A DNA stretch of 64,000 nt from Nitrosophilus alvini (lineage in GTDB: Bacteria; Campylobacterota; Campylobacteria; Campylobacterales; Nitratiruptoraceae), in NCBI RefSeq assembly GCF_015100395.1, contig NZ_AP022847.1, forward strand, positions 372,001 to 436,000, written 5' to 3'. Within the stretch, counting starts at the first letter, position 1. Each line of letters begins with the position of its first letter. The translations under genes and the position numbers were made by a program. Under the pieces are notes generated by a model. It made no database searches and was not told the origin of the DNA. It saw nothing but the letters and a program-made list of their open reading frames with translations. Shown piece by piece: positions 54,589 to 63,373 of this stretch.

Positions 54589-57096
54589 TCAGCTGAACTC
54601 TTCTTTTCTTTTCGCTATCTTTTCAAATTCGATATCAAAAAACGGTAAAAGTATAAAGATCTCCTCACTATCATGTTTTTTGAATGCGCTTTCCAGTTTT
54701 TTGCATATGATGGTCAGTTCATGTGCGCCGATATTTGCACATACCCCTTTTATTTCATGCGAAAGTCTTTCTCCTTCCTCAAATCTGCCGCTCTTTGCAA
54801 AATGTTGCAGGTCGGTTTTTGCATCCTTGAACATTTCAATAAAATCGTTCAAAATATTTTTGAAAAACTCTCCCTCTTCGCCTTCAAGAGAGAGCCTGTC
54901 GTCCAAAAAGAGAGTTTTTTGGATATTTTCGTTAACTCTTTTTTTAGACGATATATCTTTGTTGTTGAGATATTTCGAGAGTGTTTGAAAAAAAGTGGTA
55001 ACATCTATGGGTTTGCCTAGATATGCCTGCATACCCGCATCACTGATTTTTTGGATTTCATCTTCAGCCGTATTTGCAGAGAGTGCGATAATGGGAAAAT
55101 CCTCACTTTTAAAACTACGTATGGCTCTGGCCGCTTCGTAGCCGTCCATAACGGGCATATTTAAATCCATCAGAACAAGTCTTATCTCATCATCTTCTCT
55201 TACCGCTTCAACTGCTTCTTTTCCGTTTTTTGCAAAATATATTTTTAAACCGCTGTTTCTAAGCAGGCCTTTTATAAGTTCCCTGTTTATTTCATTATCT
55301 TCAGCCACAACTATCTTTTCTCCTGTAAAATTCACTCTTTCGGTTTCGAATCTTCTTTCCGCATTTTTGTTTTCTTGCAGAATTTTTACCAGAATATCAA
55401 AAACCGATTTATGGGTAAAAGGTTTTTCCAAAAATGCATCGAAAAATTTTTTATAATCTTCATCTCTGTTTTTGCAGTAAGGGTTTTTTATCAGTACTGT
55501 TTTTATACCTCTCTCTTTTTTTACTATACCAAGTTCATTAAGTACGTTTTCATCGATCATATCTTCATCGACAAAAACTATATCAAAATCGGTTTGAGAT
55601 ATGAGATGTTTCGCCTTTTCAAAAGTCGATGCAGGCTGTAAGTGAAAATGGAAATATTCAAGAATATTTGAAATTGCATGTATATTTGTCTCATTGTCGA
55701 TTACCAGAATTTTTTTGTTAAGCATGGTGCTGGAAGGAAGTCTGTAGATTCTTCTATCTATATTCTCCTGAACTTTGAGTTTAATATCAAATATAAAAGA
55801 GCTGCCTTTGAGATATTCACTTTTTACGTCGATTTTCCCTTCCATAATTTCAACAAGCTCTTTTGTTATCACAAGCCCGAGTCCTGTTCCCGAATATCTG
55901 CCCGGCAGACTGTTTCCGGCCTGCGAAAAAGATTTGAAAAGTTTTTTTATCTGATCTGGCGTCATTCCTATGCCGGTATCTTTTACTTCAAACTCCAGGA
56001 TAATATTTTTGCCTGTATTCTCCAGCTTTCGAATTTTTAAGACCACTTCCCCTTTTTCTGTAAATTTAACCGCATTACTGAGAAGATTTATCAAAATCTG
56101 TTTTATACGCAAAGGGTCACCTACAAGGTGAGGGGGTATCCCTTTTTCTATATCGTAAACAAATTCGAGACCCTTCTCTTTTGCTATGATGGATATAATA
56201 TCGGCAACATTCTCAAGAAGGTCGTTAAGATTGAAATCTCTATTTTCCAGATTCAGTTTTCCGGCTCTTATTTTCGAAAAATCAAGAATATCGTTTATAA
56301 GATTTAAAAGAAGTTCCGCAGAATTTTCTATCTTTTTTATATTGTCGTGAAGTTCGCGGTCGCGGTTGTTTTTCAAAACGATATGGGTAAATCCTATAAT
56401 TGCATTTAGAGGTGTTCGAAGTTCATGGCTAAATCTTGCCAGAAACTCTTCTTTGTTTTTAAGAGTCTCTTTTAACTCTCTATTCTCTTTTGAAAGAATT
56501 TTATTCTTTTTTCTTGTTTCGAGGATAATAAGTAGAAATATGAATATTATGAGAGCTGAAAATATAAATCCCCATAAAGCGGCTTTGTCATTTTCGGTGT
56601 TTGCTTTTGTTTGTGTTTGTGTTTGTGTTTGTAGCGGGGGTATCTTTTTGGTTTCTACAGATATCGGTTTTTTTTCAGTTTCTGTTTTATCTGTTTTTGC
56701 AGGCTGTTTTTGTTCTATTTTTGTTTTAGGTGTTTTTGAGGGAACTTTGTTGTTTGCCGTTGTCGTCAACGATGGAGTATATCTGTTCCAAAAAGCGTCC
56801 GGGAAAAGCTTTTTTACAACTCCAAGGACCGAAAGCATAGCATCTTTTTCTATGAAAGGCTCAATCGAGACAATGTAATATTTTCCGGAGGCGCGGCTAA
56901 GTATCTTAAAGTTTTGTTTTTTTTTCAGATTTGAAACACTACTGTTTTGCTCCAGAAATTTTTTCACTTTTTGCAAAGCTCTGTCTGCATCCTCTTTTTT
57001 CAGATATGATGCGACTATTATTTTATATTTGCCTGGACTTGAAAAAGCGGGTATAAAAAGAAGTGCTGCTGCTATTGTCAGACGAAAAAGAAGCAT
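54589..57096 (-). CDS. SPOR-domain hybrid sensor histidine kinase with Hpt
   Basis: An 835-residue protein. A signal peptide or first TM is followed by a SPOR-like periplasmic domain (about 22-105: YKIIVASYLKKEDADRALQKVKKFLEQ, then ASGKYYIVSIEPF), a low-complexity Pro/Lys/Thr linker with a QTQTQTQT run, and a TM at about 172-192. HisKA (SHELRTPLNA, His224), HATPase (NLLSNAVKFTEKG, GTGLGL), a degenerate receiver, a complete receiver (Asp644 in VLMDLNMPVMDG) and an Hpt domain (SHEIKGVCANIG, His780) follow. SPOR domains bind septal, denuded peptidoglycan, so the stimulus may be a cell-wall state. That is inference. No DNA-binding partner is adjacent. Confidence 0.85.
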   Translation of the reverse strand: MLLFRLTIAAALLFIPAFSSPGKYKIIVASYLKKEDADRALQKVKKFLEQNSSVSNLKKKQNFKILSRASGKYYIVSIEPFIEKDAMLSVLGVVKKLFPDAFWNRYTPSLTTTANNKVPSKTPKTKIEQKQPAKTDKTETEKKPISVETKKIPPLQTQTQTQTKANTENDKAALWGFIFSALIIFIFLLIILETRKKNKILSKENRELKETLKNKEEFLARFSHELRTPLNAIIGFTHIVLKNNRDRELHDNIKKIENSAELLLNLINDILDFSKIRAGKLNLENRDFNLNDLLENVADIISIIAKEKGLEFVYDIEKGIPPHLVGDPLRIKQILINLLSNAVKFTEKGEVVLKIRKLENTGKNIILEFEVKDTGIGMTPDQIKKLFKSFSQAGNSLPGRYSGTGLGLVITKELVEIMEGKIDVKSEYLKGSSFIFDIKLKVQENIDRRIYRLPSSTMLNKKILVIDNETNIHAISNILEYFHFHLQPASTFEKAKHLISQTDFDIVFVDEDMIDENVLNELGIVKKERGIKTVLIKNPYCKNRDEDYKKFFDAFLEKPFTHKSVFDILVKILQENKNAERRFETERVNFTGEKIVVAEDNEINRELIKGLLRNSGLKIYFAKNGKEAVEAVREDDEIRLVLMDLNMPVMDGYEAARAIRSFKSEDFPIIALSANTAEDEIQKISDAGMQAYLGKPIDVTTFFQTLSKYLNNKDISSKKRVNENIQKTLFLDDRLSLEGEEGEFFKNILNDFIEMFKDAKTDLQHFAKSGRFEEGERLSHEIKGVCANIGAHELTIICKKLESAFKKHDSEEIFILLPFFDIEFEKIAKRKEEFS
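56605..56632 (-). repeat. In-frame hexanucleotide repeat in the SPOR kinase gene
   Basis: About four copies of TTTGTG (plus strand), read on the minus strand as CAA ACA codons, encode a Gln-Thr run in the periplasmic linker. Unit gain or loss would change linker length by two residues without frameshift. Confidence 0.75.
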
Positions 57097-57187
57097 CTAT
57101 GACCTTGCTAACAATAATTTACTATAGGAAAATAGGTTAAACTAAGCGATTATACCTAAAATATATAAAAAAAATTTTTACAAAAAC

Positions 57188-58102
57188 TTACTCTTCAAGA
57201 ATCTTTTTTGCAAGATCGAATCTGTTTGCAGTCATTATATGTATTTTGGGGTGCAGTTCCAAAATTTCTTTAAAAAGATTTTTACTCATTTCCAACCCCA
57301 CTCTGTTCTCTTCCTCTTCCGAAATTTTATTCGCTTTGTAAAGATGGTCTATCCACTCTTTCGGAACATTTATACCTGGTACATGGGAAGAGAGAAACTG
57401 TGCGGTGCGAAGTTTTGTGATCGGGAAAAATCCCAAAATAAGTTCGGACTTTGCCTTTTCGTTATTGAACTCTTCTCTTGCATCATAAAAAAGTTCTATA
57501 AGCATTCTTGCATTATCTTTGGCGAACACCGGTTGTGTTATTATTCCTACTGCTCCGTAGTCGATCTTTTTTTGAAATTTTTTGAAAAGAGTTTTTGGAT
57601 TTTTGGCATATGCATTGCTCACAGCAAACGGATAAATTTTTTTTGGTTTTATTTTAAATGGTTTGCCGCTGTAGTCGATTCCGGCGTTGAAACATTTTAT
57701 GATATCGAGCAGAAGGGTACTGTCCCCTTCAAAAACCCCTTTTGTATTCGGTTGGTCGCTTATCTTTGCACTGTCGCCGGTAAGGGCGAGGATAGCTCTT
57801 ATATCAAAATCGTTTGCCCCAAGAAGGTCGGATTGTAGAGCAAGTTTATTTCTGTCTCTCATACTTATTGTGGCAATGGCTGGTTTTTTAAATTCGTTCT
57901 GCAGTTTTATAGCTGCAAGGATAGAGTTGTATTTGAGTCTTGCCAAAGGGTTGTCTGTAGTAGTAAATCCGTCTATTTGATTTGCGATTTTCAGATTTTT
58001 TATTTTTTCAATAATAGGGTTGAACGTAGGCAGGTGTGCAGGAGTGGTTTCAAGCGTTATATACTTGCCCTCTCTAAGTTTTTTCACGAGCGTATCAAAC
58101 AT
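57188..58102 (-). CDS. Methylenetetrahydrofolate reductase family protein
   Basis: A 304-residue TIM-barrel protein of the MetF family. Recognisable elements are YITLETTPAHLPTFNPIIEKI at the first strand, IDGFTTTDNP, a central ILALTGDSAK (NADH/FAD region), PFAVSNAY and VGIITQPVFAKDNARMLIE. Typical MetF has ExxPP at the start, replaced here by ETTPA, so this is a divergent paralogue and may not be the principal MetF. ATG follows GAGGA. It is divergent from serB. Confidence 0.75.
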   Translation of the reverse strand: MFDTLVKKLREGKYITLETTPAHLPTFNPIIEKIKNLKIANQIDGFTTTDNPLARLKYNSILAAIKLQNEFKKPAIATISMRDRNKLALQSDLLGANDFDIRAILALTGDSAKISDQPNTKGVFEGDSTLLLDIIKCFNAGIDYSGKPFKIKPKKIYPFAVSNAYAKNPKTLFKKFQKKIDYGAVGIITQPVFAKDNARMLIELFYDAREEFNNEKAKSELILGFFPITKLRTAQFLSSHVPGINVPKEWIDHLYKANKISEEEENRVGLEMSKNLFKEILELHPKIHIMTANRFDLAKKILEE

Positions 58103-58228
58103 TTTATCCTCATATTACGAAATTTTTTGTATTATACCAAATCAGATTGAGGGTTGGTGTCAGTTTCGGCAAATATCGGAACTATTAGAGTACAAAAATA
58201 AACGCAAAAAGAAATACCAAGGAACAAA

Positions 58229-58849
58229 ATGAAACTATGCGTATTTGATTTTGACTCCACTTTAATGGATGGGGAAACTATAGATTTTTTGGCAGATGCT
58301 TTGGGATTAAAAGAAAAAGTGGCTGCTATTACTGAAATGGCTATGAAAGGAGAGCTCGATTTTTTTGAGAGTTTGACAACGAGAGTGAGACTTTTGGAAG
58401 GGTTGGAACTGAGTAAAGTGGATGAGATTTGTCATAACCTTCCATATATGCCGGGAGCTAAAGAGACAATAAAAGAGCTTAAAAAGAGAGGGTATAAAGT
58501 AGTGGTTTTCAGTGGCGGATTTAGAAACGCCACCACATATGCAAAAGAGATTCTAGAATTTGATGCAGATTTTTCAAATATACTTCACTCGAAAGATGGA
58601 ATACTTACGGGGCTTGTCGGTGGCGATATGATGTTTGATTTCAGCAAAGGAGATATGCTTGCAAGACTTCAGGGTCTTCTTGGTATATCCGAAGAGAACA
58701 CTATAGCTGTAGGTGACGGTGCCAATGACAGAAGCATGTTCAAACATGCTAAAACGCGTGTGGCATTTTGTGCGAAAGAGATACTTAAAAAAGAGGCAAA
58801 TGTAAAAATAGAGAAAAAAGACCTTACATTATTGCTCGATTATGCGTAA
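58229..58849 (+). CDS. serB: Phosphoserine phosphatase
   Basis: A 206-residue HAD-family phosphatase catalysing the last step of serine synthesis. Motif I is VFDFDSTLMDGETIDFLAD (nucleophile Asp and acid Asp), motif II VVFSGGF, motif III Lys in FSKGDMLARL, and motif IV VGDGANDRSMF. It lacks the N-terminal ACT domain of some homologues. ATG follows CAAGGAAC. The 3' end overlaps the convergent GGDEF-EAL gene by 10 bp. Confidence 0.93.
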   Translation: MKLCVFDFDSTLMDGETIDFLADALGLKEKVAAITEMAMKGELDFFESLTTRVRLLEGLELSKVDEICHNLPYMPGAKETIKELKKRGYKVVVFSGGFRNATTYAKEILEFDADFSNILHSKDGILTGLVGGDMMFDFSKGDMLARLQGLLGISEENTIAVGDGANDRSMFKHAKTRVAFCAKEILKKEANVKIEKKDLTLLLDYA

Positions 58850-60753
58850 AGAAGAAAATCTTTAAATTTTTCAGCCGGCATAGGGCGACCGAAATAAAAG
58901 CCCTGTCCCGTATCGCACCCAAGCTTTTTGATAAAACTGTATTGCTCTTTTGTCTCGATTCCTTCTGCAACAAGAGTAAAGCCGAGTGTACGGGCTATCT
59001 GTGAAATGGAACTGATTATCGTCATATCTTCATGGCTCTGTGGCAGACCTTTTACGAAAGCTTTATCGATTTTTAAAGTGTCGATAGGGAGTTTTTTCAG
59101 ATAGAACAGAGATGAATATCCGGTTCCGAAATCATCTAGCGAGATCTCCAGACCAAGCTCTTTGAGTTCATGAATCTTTTTTATAGTGAGGCTTTCGTTC
59201 TCCATAGCTATGCTTTCGGTTATCTCTATTTTGAGCAGGTTGGGACTGACCTCATACTTTCTTAAGATATCGTCAATATTTTTTGCGATATTCTGATTTT
59301 GAAATTGTTTAAAAGAGACATTCACGCCCAGTTTTACGGGAACAAGTCCCTCTTTTTGCCATTTTTTTATCTGTTCGCAACTCTTTTTCAGAACATATTC
59401 GCCCAGACTTAGAATTGTTCCCATATTTTCAGCTATGGGTATAAATCTTTCCGGAGAAATAAAGCCTAGTTTGGGATGCATCCATCTTAGAAGAACTTCC
59501 GCTCCTACTATCTTTTTGTTTTCAAGATTTATTTGAGGCTGATAATAGAGCATAAAATCTTCATTTTCTATACTTTTTCTTATGGCGTTTTTTATGAGAA
59601 TATCTTCGTTTATCTCTTTGTTCAACTCTTCGGTGTAAAAACTGAAAGTGCTTTTTCCACTCTCTTTTGCCCTGTACATGGCAATATCAGCATTGGTTAT
59701 AAGAGACTGCGGGTCTTTTGCCGCTATGGGGAAAATGCTTATTCCTATACTGGAAGATAGATGAAATTCATGTCCTTCTATATTGAACGGTTTGCATATA
59801 CTTTCGATGATTTTTCTGCAGATAGATGATATCTGTGCTATGTTTTTATATTCCGGTATAAGTGCTGTAAACTCATCTCCGCCCCATCTTGCAAGTATTG
59901 CGTTTGAAGGAAGTGAGAGTCGAATTCTTGTTGCCACCTCTTTTAATACCTTATCGCCGAAATGGTGCCCAAGGGTGTCGTTTATCAGTTTAAAAAAATC
60001 CAGATCTATAAAAAGAACAGCAAAATTTGCCTCTTTTAATTTTGCTGTTATGACCGCGTGTTGTAAATGATTCAGAAAATTGGTACGATTAGGAAGTGAG
60101 GTTAAAGGATCATAAAAAGGACTGTTTGCTGAAAGGTTTACAAGATTTGAGTCTTTTTTGATTATTAGACAATACTTCTCTTTGCTTTCAAATTTTATTA
60201 AAACAAAGTCGCATGTAATCTTTTTGCCGTATATATCAAGTGTGCCTTTAAACTCTTTTCTAATTTGATCTGTTTTATCGTACTCTTTCAATAGAAATTT
60301 AACGAAAGGTTCTTTTATCTTTTTTTCAGAAACTATCTTTACAGTTTTATTTAGGCAGTGGGGATGTTTTGGATTTTTGTCAAGAGTGAGAATTTTTTCT
60401 GCGGCACTGTTTATCTCTTTTATATTTCCATCTTTGTCAAAAAAAAGAATACCTTCGGAAATATTATTTGAAGCTTCTTTCAGTTTAAGATATTTGGTTT
60501 TGGCATCTTTATATTTTCTTTTGTAAAAAACTGATGTTGTAAAAAGAAAGAATATGCAAATAGAGATATAAATATAGTCATGTTTCATTGAAAAATATAA
60601 ATCTTTTGTATTTGAAAATAGATTTATTAAAAAAGCTGTTGCCAGTGAATGAATGTATATAAATTTTTCAAAAAGAGAGTCGCTGTCAAAGGGTTTTTCA
60701 AAAAATAGAAGAGTAGCAGTAAAAATAAGTATAAAAAATAATAAAAATCTCAT
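58840..60753 (-). CDS. Membrane GGDEF-EAL c-di-GMP enzyme
   Basis: A 637-residue protein with two or three N-terminal membrane helices (to about residue 75) and a PAS-like domain (about 90-205). The GGDEF domain has an intact ARWGGDEFTALIP active site but no RxxD inhibitory site (the position reads LPSN). The EAL domain has AEVLLRW, the Asn of GVNVSFKQF, EITES, DDFGTGYSS, KIDKAF and AEGIE, so all metal and catalytic ligands are present. It could both make and break c-di-GMP. It is divergently arranged with the second GGDEF-EAL gene. Confidence 0.92.
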   Translation of the reverse strand: MRFLLFFILIFTATLLFFEKPFDSDSLFEKFIYIHSLATAFLINLFSNTKDLYFSMKHDYIYISICIFFLFTTSVFYKRKYKDAKTKYLKLKEASNNISEGILFFDKDGNIKEINSAAEKILTLDKNPKHPHCLNKTVKIVSEKKIKEPFVKFLLKEYDKTDQIRKEFKGTLDIYGKKITCDFVLIKFESKEKYCLIIKKDSNLVNLSANSPFYDPLTSLPNRTNFLNHLQHAVITAKLKEANFAVLFIDLDFFKLINDTLGHHFGDKVLKEVATRIRLSLPSNAILARWGGDEFTALIPEYKNIAQISSICRKIIESICKPFNIEGHEFHLSSSIGISIFPIAAKDPQSLITNADIAMYRAKESGKSTFSFYTEELNKEINEDILIKNAIRKSIENEDFMLYYQPQINLENKKIVGAEVLLRWMHPKLGFISPERFIPIAENMGTILSLGEYVLKKSCEQIKKWQKEGLVPVKLGVNVSFKQFQNQNIAKNIDDILRKYEVSPNLLKIEITESIAMENESLTIKKIHELKELGLEISLDDFGTGYSSLFYLKKLPIDTLKIDKAFVKGLPQSHEDMTIISSISQIARTLGFTLVAEGIETKEQYSFIKKLGCDTGQGFYFGRPMPAEKFKDFLLYA

Positions 60754-60961
60754 TATTTACCTTAGAGCGCTTTTGTTGCTGAGTATTATTTTATAAAAAT
60801 TATCCTTTAGGGTTTTTTAAAAAAACTGCGGCTTTCTTAAACAAACAGGTTTTATGACAATTTAAAACTTTTTTTTATATGATACTGTTATTTTAAGTAT
60901 GACATTTTAGTGAAAAATAAAAAATTTCCTTTGACTTTTTAGCTTTTCAACAGGCAGGCTG
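60754..60961. other. Divergent intergenic region between two GGDEF-EAL genes
   Basis: About 208 bp, strongly A/T-rich with T-tracts. A possible plus-strand -10 (TATGAT, 60878-60883) was seen, but no convincing -35, operator or hairpin. Confidence 0.3.
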
Positions 60962-63361
60962 ATGAATCGACATTCCATTTTTTTCAAACTCTCTTTTATT
61001 ATTATTCTAATGTCATCTATATATATTATCTATCTTAATGTTTCAAACATAAAAATTGCTCAGAAAAATTTTATAAATGCAGAACAGGACAAAATTGAGC
61101 AGATACTTAAATCCCACTCTACATCTTTAGCTATGAATGTAAGTCTCGGTTTTTGGGACGGGGCAAGAGAGATACTCAAAAAGATGCAGGAACTGAATGG
61201 GAATATCCTATCATTTAGCATACTTGACAGATTTGAAAAAGAGATGATTCGTATAAGTTCAAATGAGGGCGTAAAATCGGATAATGAAAATTTGGACGGC
61301 TTTAGCAAAAGGATAAAGCTGACAGATCCTCTTACAAACAAGCATCTTGGTTATCTTGAGATAGTTTATTCAAACAAACACTATAAAGAAATGATAAACG
61401 ATTATTATAAATTTATAGCGGTTTCTATTCTATTTTTTGTTTTGATTGTGGTTTTGATACTCTCTATTCTGGCAAAACTTCTTAAACCGTTAAAATCGCT
61501 TGCTCGTAAACTTGAACAGTTCGATCCGGAAAATCCGAAAAATGTTTTTACAGAAATTGAGGGGTCCGATGAGATAGTAATAATAAACAACGCCTCCAAG
61601 CATCTTGTTGACAAGATTATTAACTACACAAAGAGGCTTAAGCAACTCAATGAGACACTTCAAAGAAGCAGAAAACATCTTCTAAACGCACAGAGAATCG
61701 CACATATCGGTAGTTGGGAGTATGATATAAAAAGTAAAAATATCTATTGGAGTGAGGAACTTTTCAATATAACAGGGCTCAAAATAGGTAAAAAAAGAGT
61801 AACTGTCAAGGAGATGCTCGGCTATATCGATATAAGTAGCAGAAAAACTTTTGTCAAAGCACTCAAAAATGCGATCACCAAGGGTGAATATTTTGATATT
61901 GTATGTAAAATCAAAGTGGGGGATAAAATAAAGTATCTTAACATACACGGCAAAAGGGAGTATGACAGAAAACCTCTTTTGATCGGAACTGCTCTCGATA
62001 TAACAGCACAGATAAAAGCGGAAGAAACCATCAGGTTTCAGGCTTTTCATGATGCTTTGACAGGACTTCCCAACAGATTTCTGCTCAAAGACCACCTCAA
62101 TCTCGCCATATCTATGGCAAAAAGACACGGGTATAGATTGGCTGTTCTTTTTATGGATCTTGACCATTTTAAACTTATAAACGATACGCTGGGGCATGAG
62201 ATTGGCGATAAATTTTTAAAATCTGTAAGCAGCGAGCTTTTGAAATGCATAAGAGATGGTGATACACTGGCAAGAGTGGGGGGAGATGAGTTTATTCTTC
62301 TGCTTCCGGAGATAGATAAAATTGACGATGCGGTAAATGTGGCAGAAAAAATCATCGAAACCATAAACAGAAAATGGATTATCGAAAACAAAGAGTTTTA
62401 TACCTCTGCAAGTATAGGAATAAGTATATTTCCGGATGATTCTGTAAGTGCTGATGAACTTATAAAAAATGCGGATACGGCAATGTATCATGCAAAAGAG
62501 CAGGGAAGAAACAATTATCAGCTTTATACCTCCGAACTGAATAAAAAAATAAGAGAACAGTTAAGACTCGAGAGCGATCTTCATCAAGCTCTCAGCAATA
62601 ATGAATTTGTTCTATACTATCAACCGCAAATCAGTCTTGCAACGGGTGAAGTTACAGGTGCAGAAGTACTTTTGAGATGGAAGCATCCTGTTCTGGGTAT
62701 TATAAGCCCGGGAAAATTTATAAAACTGGCTGAAAATACCGGAACAATTATAAAAATAGGTGAGTGGATATTGCATGAAGCCTGTAGGCAGAATATAGAG
62801 TGGCAGAAGAAAGGATTGACAAAGATAAAAGTTTCAGTAAATCTTTCCGGTAGACAGTTCCAGCATGCGAATCTGGCAAAAACCATTGAAAAGGTTTTGG
62901 AACAGACCAAAATAGAGCCTTGCTGTCTAGATCTTGAGATTACTGAAAACATCTCGATGAAATATGAAACGAAAAGTATAGAAATAATAAAAAAATTGAA
63001 AAAAATGGGAGTGAGTATTTCTATTGATGATTTTGGAACAGGATACTCTTCTCTTTCTATATTGAAACAGTTTCCGATAGATACAATCAAAGTAGACCGC
63101 TCTTTTGTTAAGGATACACCCAATGATCTTGATGATGCGATGCTTGTGCAGACTATCATAGCTATGGGGCATGGACTCGGTTTCAAAGTTGTCGCCGAAG
63201 GTGTCGAAACTGCCGCTCAGCTTGAATTTTTAAAGAAATATGGATGCGATATAGCCCAGGGTAACTATATTGGAGAGCCGATGTGTGCGAAAGATTTTGA
63301 AGAGTTTCTTAAGGAGAGTGAAAAAAGTAGCAAAATAACGCTTTTTAGAGTCTATTCATGA
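60962..63361 (+). CDS. Membrane GGDEF-EAL c-di-GMP enzyme with periplasmic sensor and PAS domain
   Basis: A 799-residue protein. TM1 (about 8-30) and TM2 (about 145-170) bracket a periplasmic sensor domain. A HAMP-like linker (about 172-225), a PAS domain (about 235-345) and GGDEF (about 360-520) follow, with RDGDTLARVGGDEF retaining both the RxxD inhibitory site and the active site. The EAL domain has AEVLLRW, VNLSGRQF, EITENIS, DDFGTGYSS, KVDRSF and AEGVE, all intact. It is followed after 12 bp by a TonB-dependent receptor gene, suggesting a shared transcript. Confidence 0.93.
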   Translation: MNRHSIFFKLSFIIILMSSIYIIYLNVSNIKIAQKNFINAEQDKIEQILKSHSTSLAMNVSLGFWDGAREILKKMQELNGNILSFSILDRFEKEMIRISSNEGVKSDNENLDGFSKRIKLTDPLTNKHLGYLEIVYSNKHYKEMINDYYKFIAVSILFFVLIVVLILSILAKLLKPLKSLARKLEQFDPENPKNVFTEIEGSDEIVIINNASKHLVDKIINYTKRLKQLNETLQRSRKHLLNAQRIAHIGSWEYDIKSKNIYWSEELFNITGLKIGKKRVTVKEMLGYIDISSRKTFVKALKNAITKGEYFDIVCKIKVGDKIKYLNIHGKREYDRKPLLIGTALDITAQIKAEETIRFQAFHDALTGLPNRFLLKDHLNLAISMAKRHGYRLAVLFMDLDHFKLINDTLGHEIGDKFLKSVSSELLKCIRDGDTLARVGGDEFILLLPEIDKIDDAVNVAEKIIETINRKWIIENKEFYTSASIGISIFPDDSVSADELIKNADTAMYHAKEQGRNNYQLYTSELNKKIREQLRLESDLHQALSNNEFVLYYQPQISLATGEVTGAEVLLRWKHPVLGIISPGKFIKLAENTGTIIKIGEWILHEACRQNIEWQKKGLTKIKVSVNLSGRQFQHANLAKTIEKVLEQTKIEPCCLDLEITENISMKYETKSIEIIKKLKKMGVSISIDDFGTGYSSLSILKQFPIDTIKVDRSFVKDTPNDLDDAMLVQTIIAMGHGLGFKVVAEGVETAAQLEFLKKYGCDIAQGNYIGEPMCAKDFEEFLKESEKSSKITLFRVYS

Positions 63362-63373
63362 TAAGGAGTCCGG

